A stretch of 11,943 nucleotides of DNA from an uncultured Collinsella sp. Lineage in GTDB: Bacteria > Actinomycetota > Coriobacteriia > Coriobacteriales > Coriobacteriaceae. Under the pieces are notes generated by a model. The model saw only the letters and a program-made list of their open reading frames with translations. It was not told the origin of the DNA and did no database searches. Every line of letters starts with the position of its first letter. Position 1 is the stretch's first letter. Of the stretch, positions 1 to 5,208 are shown piece by piece. A program made the translations under genes and the position numbers. The DNA is taken from NCBI GenBank assembly GCA_902494585.1, contig CABUUD010000049.1, forward strand, positions 1 to 11,943. Reading direction: 5' to 3'.

Positions 1-609
1 CTCTCGGGCCGCATCGACGCCGCCGCGCTCTCCATTGCGCTCTTTGGCGCCTGTCTGGCCTTTTTGCGCTACAACTTCAACCCCGCAAGTATCTTCTTGG
101 GCGACTCGGGGTCGTTGCTTCTGGGCTTTGCGCTGGGCTCCATCTCGCTGCTCAACGTGAGCCGCACCGCCGCGCTCACCTCGCTCATCATCCCGCTCAT
201 CGTGGCCGGCGTGCCCATCATCGATACGTTTAGCGCCATCGTGCGCCGCAAGCGCGCCCACATTAGCATCGGGCAGGCCGACAAGGGCCACATCCACCAC
301 CGCCTCATTCAAGAGGGCTACAACCAAAAGCAGGCCGTACTGCTCATCTACGCCTGGTGCATTATGCTTTCGGCCGGCGCCGCCGCCATCAATCAGGTCG
401 AGGTCCCCATGCGCGTGCTCATCTTTACCGTGCTCGCCATTGGCTCGGCGGCCTTCGCCAAGCACCTGCACCTGTTTGAGCCCGTGCTGCGCCACCATTA
501 CAACAAGCGCACGCATGAGGACGAGCTGGTAACCCCCGACGACCCCGCTTTTAAGCAGGAGGAGCAAGCAGCCGAGGAACGTAAAGAAGAGCGCCACCAC
601 AAGCTCTAG
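1..609 (+). CDS. Polyprenyl-phosphate GlcNAc-1-phosphate transferase, WecA/TagO/MraY family (3' part)
   Basis: The frame is open from the first base of the window, so the 5' end lies outside; 202 C-terminal residues are visible. Family members are integral membrane enzymes that transfer a sugar-1-phosphate from a UDP-sugar to undecaprenyl phosphate, the first lipid-linked step for teichoic acids or other surface polymers. Residues 27-38 read NPASIFLGDSGS, the metal and substrate loop typical of this family. Residues 97-101 read HIHHR, the conserved cytoplasmic histidine motif of the WecA/TagO branch. Hydrophobic stretches lie around residues 7-22, 38-53, 58-77, 112-131 and 135-150. The tail from about residue 165 is strongly charged and probably cytoplasmic. 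The family assignment is firm. I cannot tell WecA from TagO or the exact sugar, because the N-terminal half is missing and no polymer cluster is in view. Confidence 0.9.
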   Translation, partial: LSGRIDAAALSIALFGACLAFLRYNFNPASIFLGDSGSLLLGFALGSISLLNVSRTAALTSLIIPLIVAGVPIIDTFSAIVRRKRAHISIGQADKGHIHHRLIQEGYNQKQAVLLIYAWCIMLSAGAAAINQVEVPMRVLIFTVLAIGSAAFAKHLHLFEPVLRHHYNKRTHEDELVTPDDPAFKQEEQAAEERKEERHHKL

Positions 610-768
610 GATAAGCTGCCGAGGGTGCGCCCAGGCGCCGCTGGCCAAGCGCAGCCGCTCCGCACCCATCGCACAAGCCGCCCCTCTCCCGCCCCTCGCC
701 TACTTACGACCCGCCCCTTCAATAAACGCGTTATCATCTTGACCCATGAACATACGTTAGGAGCAATC
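610..768 (+). other. Intergenic leader between the GT4 gene and trpS
   Basis: This 159-nt gap holds a 7-bp inverted repeat, GGGTGCG at 623-629 with CGCACCC at 661-667. It encloses a GC-rich, partly self-complementary loop, but no T-run follows, so it is not a clear intrinsic terminator. A TATCAT (732-737) resembles a -10 box but has no good -35 partner. The trpS ribosome binding site AGGAG is at 759-763. I found no T-box consensus and no specifier-stem architecture, so tRNA-dependent control of trpS is not supported here. Confidence 0.4.
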
Positions 769-1818
769 ATGCCAAACGAGAACAGCTACGAAGTCGCGTT
801 GCAAAAGAGCAACGCCATTCGCGAGGGCCTGGCCAAGACGCCCGAGAAGTTCACCATGCTTACCGGCGACCGCCCCACCGGCCGCCTGCACCTGGGCCAC
901 TACTTTGGCACCCTCAAGGGCCGCGTTGAGCTGCAGAACATGGGCGCCAAGACCAACGTGCTCATCGCCGACTACCAGGTCATCACCGACCGCGACACCA
1001 CCGAGCACATCCAGGACAACGTGTACAACATGGTCATGGACTACCTTGCCTGCGGCATCGACCCCGACAAGACCATGATCTACGCGCACTCCGCCGTGCC
1101 CGCCGCCAACCAGCTCATGCTGCCGTTCCTGTCGCTGGTCTCCGAGGCCGAGCTGGCGCGCAACCCCACCGTCAAGGCCGAGATGGAGGCCTCGGGCCAC
1201 GAGCTCACCGGCCTTCTGCTCACCTACCCGGTGCACCAGGCCTGCGACATCCTGTTCTGCAAGGGCAATGTGGTGCCCGTCGGCCGCGACCAGCTGCCGC
1301 ACATCGAGCTCACCCGCACCATCGCCCGCCGCTTTAACAACCGCTACGGCAAGGTGTTCCCCGAGGTCGACGCACTGCTGTCCGAGACCCCGCTGCTGCC
1401 CGGCCTGGACGGTCGCAAGATGAGCAAGAGCTACGGCAACGCCATCAACATCTCGATGACCGCCGAGGAGACGGCCAAGCGCATCAAGAAGAGCCAGACC
1501 GACTCCGAGCGCATGATCACGTTTGATCCCGAGAACCGCCCCGGCGTTTCCGGCCTGCTTTCGACCGCCGCGATCTGCACCGGCCGTTCCGAGGTCGAGA
1601 TTGCCGAGGAGATTGGCATGGGCGGCTCCGGCCAGCTCAAGAAGTACGTGACCGAGGCCGTCAACGAGTACTTCGCGCCGATCCGCGAGCGTCGTCAGCG
1701 CTACGAGAACGATCTGGACTACGTGAAGGACGTGCTGCACGAGGGCAACCGTCGCGCCAACGAGATCGCCGAGCAGACCCTGGCCGAGGTTCGGGACGCC
1801 ATGGGCATGGTGTACTAG
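769..1818 (+). CDS. trpS: Tryptophanyl-tRNA synthetase (TrpRS)
   Basis: The cytoplasmic class I synthetase joins tryptophan to tRNA(Trp) in an ATP-dependent, two-step reaction. The start chosen is ATG 769, preceded by AGGAG (759-763) five bases upstream. The frame is open back to 625, but that extension reads as untranslated leader. The product has 349 residues, close to the usual 330-350. The HIGH-type ATP motif is HLGH at 41-44 after TGDRPTGRL. The KMSKS signature is exact at 217-221. Residues QACD (157-160) match the specificity region whose aspartate contacts the tryptophan indole in characterised TrpRS enzymes. The anticodon-binding helical domain fills about 230-349. A terminator follows 35 bp after the stop, so the gene appears to end its own transcription unit. 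The gene may be expressed from its own promoter or by read-through from the upstream gene; the sequence does not decide. Confidence 0.97.
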   Translation: MPNENSYEVALQKSNAIREGLAKTPEKFTMLTGDRPTGRLHLGHYFGTLKGRVELQNMGAKTNVLIADYQVITDRDTTEHIQDNVYNMVMDYLACGIDPDKTMIYAHSAVPAANQLMLPFLSLVSEAELARNPTVKAEMEASGHELTGLLLTYPVHQACDILFCKGNVVPVGRDQLPHIELTRTIARRFNNRYGKVFPEVDALLSETPLLPGLDGRKMSKSYGNAINISMTAEETAKRIKKSQTDSERMITFDPENRPGVSGLLSTAAICTGRSEVEIAEEIGMGGSGQLKKYVTEAVNEYFAPIRERRQRYENDLDYVKDVLHEGNRRANEIAEQTLAEVRDAMGMVY

Positions 1819-1853
1819 ACCGACCTGCTGGCTTGAACTTTCGATTGCTATAG

Positions 1854-1882
1854 GGCGGGCGCTACGGCGTCCGCCTTTTTTT
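1854..1882 (+). terminator. Intrinsic terminator of trpS
   Basis: A 9-bp stem, GGCGGGCGC (1854-1862) with GCGTCCGCC (1867-1875), has one G-U pair. It is capped by a UACG loop closed by C-G, a member of the very stable cUNCGg tetraloop class. Seven T residues (1876-1882) follow. It lies 35 bp after the trpS stop. Confidence 0.93.
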
Positions 1883-1927
1883 GGTGCCCGACCGGTTCGG
1901 CTCCGCCCATCGCACTCCCCCGACAAA

Positions 1928-1973
1928 CGGGAACGGGCCCGCCGGCAGTCAGTTGCCAGCGGGCCCGTTCCCG
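1928..1973. repeat. Perfect 15-bp inverted repeat
   Basis: CGGGAACGGGCCCGC (1928-1942) is exactly complementary to 1959-1973. After a one-base mismatch, GGCA (1944-1947) pairs with TGCC (1954-1957), leaving a 6-nt loop. There is no T-run on either side, apart from a TTT when read on the minus strand. It sits 46 bp beyond the trpS terminator. It could be a second, Rho-dependent or backup stop, or a palindromic repeat. Confidence 0.8.
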
Positions 1974-2019
1974 AAGTACACCGTTGAATCGCACAGAGGG
2001 GAGGGATGCGAATCAAACT

Positions 2020-2061
2020 CAACAGGGCAGGCTTTTTCATCGCCTATTGCCTGCTCCGTTG
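2020..2061. repeat. Imperfect stem-loop with T-rich loop
   Basis: The arms at 2020-2032 and 2049-2061 pair at 13 positions with one mismatch and one G-U. The 16-nt loop begins with TTTTT. No T-run follows the stem, so it is not a normal terminator. Role unknown. Confidence 0.5.
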
Positions 2062-2155
2062 CTGAATACAATATAGTTCACCGTGGTTTACTTTACAGCA
2101 TCAATATGAGCCGCCATAGCTTCTCCATAAGTTAGCCCCGGTAAACCTACAACGG

Positions 2156-2196
2156 AAAACCGCCGCAAAGGGGACAGGCACCTTTGTGGCGGTTTT
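2156..2196 (-). terminator. Intrinsic terminator of the MGMT-like gene (shared hairpin family, copy 1)
   Basis: The arms AAAACCGCCGCAAAGG (2156-2171) and 2181-2196 form 16 pairs with one G-U, around a 9-nt loop. Read on the minus strand, the stem ends in TTTT. It starts 16 nt after the stop codon at 2213. The same arm, with few changes, recurs at 4199-4237 and 5152-5193. Confidence 0.85.
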
Positions 2197-2212
2197 GGCC
2201 ACAGTAGAGCCG

Positions 2213-2533
2213 CTAGAACCCTGCTGGCCAGCGACAGGCGGCCAAGTCTACGTGCATGTCGTCCTTAAACGCCACACCCTCCCCTAGCAAAAGCTCACGT
2301 TGAGCATCGGGACCGCCAAAAGCAAAACCCTCGCATATGCGCCCGTCGGCAAACACCACGCGATGGCAGGGAATCTCGCCGGGGCGCGGATTGCTGTGCA
2401 GGGCATACCCCACGTACCGCGCACTTCGCGCGCGACCGGCGAGCAGCGCCACCTGACCGTACGTGGCGACCATCCCCTCGGGGATCTGCTCGACCACCTC
2501 GTACACCCGTTCAAAAAAGCCCTCAGACGCCAT
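2213..2533 (-). CDS. MGMT-family (Ogt/ATL-type) DNA alkyl repair protein, single-domain
   Basis: The protein has 106 residues and covers only the C-terminal DNA-binding and active-site domain of O6-alkylguanine-DNA alkyltransferases. Helix-turn-helix residues lie around 18-48 (GMVATYGQVALLAG then ARYVGYAL). Residues 55-60 read PCHRVV, so the alkyl-accepting cysteine (Cys56) is present. Alkyltransferase-like proteins such as E. coli Atl usually carry tryptophan there. The N-terminal ribonuclease-like domain of full-length Ogt is absent. The start is ATG at 2533, with purine-rich GGAG and GGGAG sites upstream. A longer frame continues back through an inverted repeat and is unlikely to be translated. 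The protein may repair O6-alkylguanine directly or flag lesions for excision repair; the retained cysteine favours the former but does not prove it. Confidence 0.88.
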   Translation of the reverse strand: MASEGFFERVYEVVEQIPEGMVATYGQVALLAGRARSARYVGYALHSNPRPGEIPCHRVVFADGRICEGFAFGGPDAQRELLLGEGVAFKDDMHVDLAACRWPAGF

Positions 2534-2567
2534 CGCTCGCTCCCTTCTCCGCATTAACAGCATAAAG

Positions 2568-2657
2568 AAATGATCCCTTGGGGACGGAGGAAAACGGATC
2601 ATTCGCGGCCTCCGTGCGGTCGATGATCCGTTTTCCTCCGTCCCCAAGGGATCATTT
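2568..2657. repeat. Perfect 35-bp inverted repeat between degV and the MGMT-like gene
   Basis: Bases 2568-2602 are the exact reverse complement of 2623-2657, with a 20-nt GC-rich loop. The arms contain GGGGACGGAGG, then AAAACGGATCAT. Degenerate T's (ATTTCTTT) follow on the minus strand, so it may terminate the degV transcript. The perfect length far exceeds what a terminator needs and suggests a palindromic repeat element. Confidence 0.95.
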
Positions 2658-2670
2658 GTTGGCAGGTTGG

Positions 2671-3525
2671 TTAGTTGGCGGGCTGGAAGAAGGCTACGGC
2701 TACGGCACCGGGGCCTACGTGGGTACCGATGGTGGCACCGATGGTGTGAACGGGCAGCTCGCCCTCGGTGTGGCCAGCCCACAGTGCCGCGCTGTCCTCG
2801 ATATACTTCTTGAGCACCGCATCCGAAAGGCCCGTATAGCCCAGCGCCAGCGGCATGGAAAAGTCGATGCCGCCCGCCTTTTCGACCTTTTGGTTCAGCA
2901 GGTTGCGGCCGTTCTTGGAACCGCGCGCCTTTCCCAGCTGCACAATCAGACCGTCCTCGGCAGCTACCACGGGCTTTACGTTGAGCAGCGTACCCACGGC
3001 GCCGGCAGCAGCAGACAGGCGACCGCCGCGCACCAGGTACTCCAGCGTCTCGAGCAGGCCGATAACCACCACGCGGTCGCGCACGGCCTCGACCGCCGCC
3101 GCGATCTGGGCCGCGCTACGGCCCTCGTCCACCAAGCGCAGCGCATACTCAACCAGAATGCGTTCACCCAGGGTGACGTTGTTGCTATCAACCACGTACA
3201 CATCGCCGCCCGGCGCCTCGGCTAGTGCGGTACGGGCGCTCTGATTGGTGCCCGACAGCTTAGCGCCCACGGTAATAATCACAGCCTCATCGCCGGCTTC
3301 GCGAATCTCGGCGATAGCTTGCGAGAACGCGTACGGGTTGACCTGGCCGGTCTTGGGCAGCTCATCGCGCTCCACGAGCATCTCGTAAAAGCGCTGGTGA
3401 TCGATGTCGACGCCATCCATGTACACCTCGGTGCCAAAGGTGACGGACAGCGGCAAAACGTCCAGTGCCGGGTGCTCGGCCGGCGACATATCGCTTGCGG
3501 AATCGGTAATAATGCGGACGGACAT
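2671..3525 (-). CDS. DegV family fatty-acid-binding protein (FakB-like)
   Basis: The protein has 284 residues, the usual length for DegV. In Firmicutes, DegV/FakB proteins bind a fatty acid and present it to the kinase FakA, which makes acyl phosphate. Family motifs appear in order: TDSASD (7-12), PKTGQVNP (57-64), SGTNQSA (91-97), VVDS (111-114), LEYLVRGGRLS (161-171) and IGTHVGPGA (266-274). The start is ATG 3525, with AAAGGA six bases upstream. The frame opens earlier, but no better site is present. It lies 119 nt downstream of a MarR regulator on the same strand. No FakA-type kinase gene is in the window. Cytoplasmic location is expected, as no signal peptide or membrane segment is visible. 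The lipid preference cannot be read from sequence. Confidence 0.93.
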   Translation of the reverse strand: MSVRIITDSASDMSPAEHPALDVLPLSVTFGTEVYMDGVDIDHQRFYEMLVERDELPKTGQVNPYAFSQAIAEIREAGDEAVIITVGAKLSGTNQSARTALAEAPGGDVYVVDSNNVTLGERILVEYALRLVDEGRSAAQIAAAVEAVRDRVVVIGLLETLEYLVRGGRLSAAAGAVGTLLNVKPVVAAEDGLIVQLGKARGSKNGRNLLNQKVEKAGGIDFSMPLALGYTGLSDAVLKKYIEDSAALWAGHTEGELPVHTIGATIGTHVGPGAVAVAFFQPAN

Positions 3526-3644
3526 AGCGAATCCTTTCTTGCGCAGGTCCCGCGCAGGGAATTTTGACAGCAATGCCCCGGCACGGTATACGCGCTCAAA
3601 CGGGACGATGCAGTTGTTAATGGGAAGCAAATGCCTAGGCGGCC

Positions 3645-4094
3645 CTACAGCTCGCGCAAGGTGTTGAGAATCGTACGCAGCGACGCATACATCTGCTCAC
3701 GCTGCTCCACGCCCATGGCCTTACCGGTGGTGTCGAGCACTTCACGAATAATGCAATCGGCCTCGTTCATGCTCTCGCCGCCCAACGTGGTCAGGCGAAC
3801 CGGGGCGCGATACTTAACGGCGGCGTCGGCCGAATCGTCGACCTCGACGTAGCCGCCCTCCTCCAGATGCGCCAGCGTGCGCGAGACGGCAGCGCGAGTC
3901 ACGCCTGCCATGCGGGCGAGGTCGGCGCCAGTCAGGCCGTCCTTGCTGCGCTCAAGATAGTACAGGCACATGATGTCGGAGCCCTTAAGGCCCAGCCTCG
4001 CGCCCTCAGATGTCTTAATGCGCTGGATCTCCTTGTAGAGTCCGCTGATCAGTCCGACAAAGTCCTCGAAACGTGTCTCGTCGCTCTGCTGCAT
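3645..4094 (-). CDS. MarR family transcriptional regulator
   Basis: The protein has 149 residues, typical for MarR. These proteins are dimeric winged-helix repressors or activators that respond to small ligands. Helices at about 7-27 and 112-149 would form the dimer interface. The helix-turn-helix is about 55-80 (TGADLARMAGVTRAAVSRTL then AHLEEGGYV), and the wing is about 82-104, including KYRAPVRLT. The start is ATG 4094; the nearest AAAGG (4107-4111) is 12 bases away, a rather long spacing. The gene lies upstream of degV on the same strand, so co-transcription or control of degV is plausible. A short inverted repeat, GCTAA (4124-4128) and TTAGC (4141-4145), lies upstream as a possible self-operator. 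The ligand and targets are not visible. A FabT-like link to lipid metabolism is an inference from the DegV neighbour only. Confidence 0.92.
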   Translation of the reverse strand: MQQSDETRFEDFVGLISGLYKEIQRIKTSEGARLGLKGSDIMCLYYLERSKDGLTGADLARMAGVTRAAVSRTLAHLEEGGYVEVDDSADAAVKYRAPVRLTTLGGESMNEADCIIREVLDTTGKAMGVEQREQMYASLRTILNTLREL

Positions 4095-4123
4095 GGGAGA
4101 CGACCGCCTTTCGCTTGCATAAT

Positions 4124-4145
4124 GCTAACGGGTAAACATCTTAGC
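4124..4145. promoter_or_regulatory. Possible operator upstream of marR
   Basis: GCTAA (4124-4128) and TTAGC (4141-4145) form a 5-bp inverted repeat with a 12-base spacer, 30 to 51 bases upstream of the MarR start. MarR proteins often bind short palindromes in their own promoter. I could not find a convincing -35/-10 pair here, so this is a weak call. Confidence 0.25.
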
Positions 4146-4198
4146 CGTACTTAACGACCGCCAGCCCTGCACGCCCTATTTGTTAACCCATCAACATA

Positions 4199-4237
4199 AA
4201 AACCACCACAAAGGACAGACGCCTTTGTGGTGGTTTT
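4199..4237 (-). terminator. Intrinsic terminator of the B3/B4 gene (shared hairpin family, copy 2)
   Basis: The arm AAAACCACCACAAAGG (4199-4214) pairs perfectly over 16 bp with 4222-4237, around a 7-nt loop. On the minus strand TTTTT follows. It begins 25 nt after the stop at 4263. Confidence 0.92.
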
Positions 4238-4262
4238 GGGCATCAATAGATTCTAGGCGCCG

Positions 4263-4982
4263 CTAGAGCTCCACACAGGGATTGTCGCGGGTCACAAGCG
4301 TCTTAACGACAACCGTCGCCCCCAAATACCGCTCAAGCAGCTCGGCTAAGCGATCGATCGCGGCCTGACAGTCCCCCATTCGCTCGGGCTCAACACATTC
4401 AATCGCCAGGAACGCGTCGGCCGAATCGTCGGACAGAGCCGTTCGAACGCCGTCGCGCCAGTTCCAGCAGCGGCATACGGCGCCCGCATCGTCGATGTAG
4501 GCCAGCTCTCCGGGCAGCGTCGGGTCATCCGCTTCCTCGCCAAGCGGCAAGAACGCGTCGCCACCGTCGGTCACCTTCAAGCGAAGGTCTCCCTCGATCG
4601 CATGCAAATCCTCGCCTCCCACGGGCAGCGCGTAGGTCAGCGACACCGTGTTGTAGATGTCCACCGCGGGCGTAATGTGGCCCACCGGCTTGCCTTTGAG
4701 CACGCGCTTGAGCAGGTTCTCGATTGAGCAACGCGCGCCCTTTTTGGTCTTGAACAGACGATAGGCCTCGCGCCATGCCTTGACCGGCGCGTTCTCGCTG
4801 ATGGTATCGCTGGTCAGGTGGCGCTCCGCATCGATGTTAGCGCGGTCAAGCAGCGCGGCGATCGCATCCACATCCTCCTGGGGAATCTGAGCCGCGGGTT
4901 TCATGCCCTCCACGACCACAACTCCAATCGCCGCCTGCGGAAACAACTCCCAAAATGAATCCTCGGCAATAAAGCTCTTCAT
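4263..4982 (-). CDS. Stand-alone B3/B4 domain protein (PheRS beta editing-domain-like)
   Basis: The protein has 239 residues. The B3/B4 fold is the editing module of the bacterial phenylalanyl-tRNA synthetase beta subunit; free-standing members are widespread and mostly uncharacterised. The core is well kept: FKTKKGARCSIENLLKRV (78-95), VGHITPAVDIYNTVSL (100-115), YALPVGGEDL (117-126), AFLPLGEE (143-150) and PGELAYIDDAGAVCRCWNWR (157-176). No other synthetase domain is present. The start chosen is ATG 4982, with AAGGGAG five bases upstream; a TTG at 5009 is a less likely alternative. It probably acts in the cytoplasm on a mischarged or free aminoacyl substrate, but that is inference. It is preceded by its own promoter and a structured leader, and followed by a strong terminator, so it is likely a monocistronic unit. 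Confidence 0.88.
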   Translation of the reverse strand: MKSFIAEDSFWELFPQAAIGVVVVEGMKPAAQIPQEDVDAIAALLDRANIDAERHLTSDTISENAPVKAWREAYRLFKTKKGARCSIENLLKRVLKGKPVGHITPAVDIYNTVSLTYALPVGGEDLHAIEGDLRLKVTDGGDAFLPLGEEADDPTLPGELAYIDDAGAVCRCWNWRDGVRTALSDDSADAFLAIECVEPERMGDCQAAIDRLAELLERYLGATVVVKTLVTRDNPCVEL

Positions 4983-5020
4983 ACGTGCTCCCTTCACGAT
5001 TCGCGCCAACGCGAGCGCCT

Positions 5021-5083
5021 AAACAAAAAGCGCTCTCACAGCGGCCACCTTCAAAGTCCTACGGTGCCGCCACAAGAGCGCTT
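5021..5083 (-). terminator. Terminator-like hairpin in the leader of the B3/B4 gene (possible attenuator)
   Basis: The arms at 5028-5036 (AAGCGCTCT) and 5075-5083 form 9 bp. After an internal loop, a second segment (5041-5049 with 5063-5070) adds eight pairs and one bulge. Read on the minus strand, the stem is followed by TTTTTGTTT (5029 down to 5021). It lies between a promoter at 5125-5153 and the start codon at 4982, so it could stop transcription before the gene. It could instead be a second terminator for pckA. Confidence 0.7.
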
Positions 5084-5088
5084 ACGCT

Positions 5089-5110
5089 GTCCCCATCCGG
5101 AGAAGGGGAC
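5089..5110 (-). promoter_or_regulatory. Small hairpin at the 5' end of the B3/B4 leader
   Basis: GTCCCC (5089-5094) and GGGGAC (5105-5110) form a 6-bp stem with a 10-nt loop. It lies between the predicted transcription start and the terminator-like hairpin and may take part in leader folding. Confidence 0.45.
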
Positions 5111-5124
5111 GATATGTCAGGCGT

Positions 5125-5153
5125 ATTGTAACCCGAGTCATCTGCGCGAGCAA
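5125..5153 (-). promoter_or_regulatory. Predicted sigma-70-type promoter of the B3/B4 gene
   Basis: On the minus strand, -35 TTGCTC (5153 to 5148) and -10 TACAAT (5130 to 5125) are separated by exactly 17 bases. The -10 matches consensus at five of six positions and the -35 at three. The -35 overlaps the T-tract side of the pckA terminator, so the two units are packed together. The predicted transcription start is near 5118. Confidence 0.5.
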
Positions 5154-5193
5154 AACCACCACAAAGGCGCACTGGCCCCTTCGTGGTGGTTTT
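5152..5193 (-). terminator. Intrinsic terminator of pckA (shared hairpin family, copy 3)
   Basis: The arm AAAACCACCACAAAGG (5152-5167) pairs with 5178-5193 with a single A/C mismatch and a 10-nt loop. It ends in TTTT on the minus strand. It starts 15 nt after the pckA stop. Confidence 0.85.
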
Positions 5194-5208
5194 GGGTCTA
5201 AGGCGGCG

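Larger units (their letters stand above)
1819..2212. other. Convergent gap between trpS and the MGMT-like gene, no gene
   Basis: This 394-nt stretch separates two convergent genes. It contains the trpS terminator, a perfect 15-bp inverted repeat, a 13-position imperfect hairpin and the minus-strand terminator of the MGMT-like gene, each listed separately. The part at about 2062-2150 is less GC-rich than its surroundings. It holds an isolated TACAAT (2067-2072) but no downstream gene on that strand. Short open frames crossing the region have no ribosome binding site and resemble nothing I know. Confidence 0.6.

Noticed and set aside
625..768. 48-codon N-terminal extension of TrpRS
   Set aside because: The extension is Pro/Arg-rich and unlike TrpRS, and ATG 769 has a good AGGAG.
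757..2040. Long minus-strand open frame of 427 codons opposite trpS
   Set aside because: It mirrors the codon structure of trpS, gives a His/Val/Gly/Leu-rich low-complexity product and resembles no protein family. trpS itself is certain.
1881..2135. 84-codon frame after trpS
   Set aside because: It runs through a 15-bp inverted repeat and a hairpin, has no ribosome binding site and resembles nothing known.
2578..3225. Plus-strand open frame beginning inside the 35-bp inverted repeat
   Set aside because: It is antisense to degV over most of its length, has no ribosome binding site and no family resemblance.
5021..5118. T-box riboswitch upstream of the B3/B4 gene
   Set aside because: The leader (about 100 nt) is too short for a specifier stem, and the minus-strand GGCGGCACCG only superficially resembles the T-box sequence.
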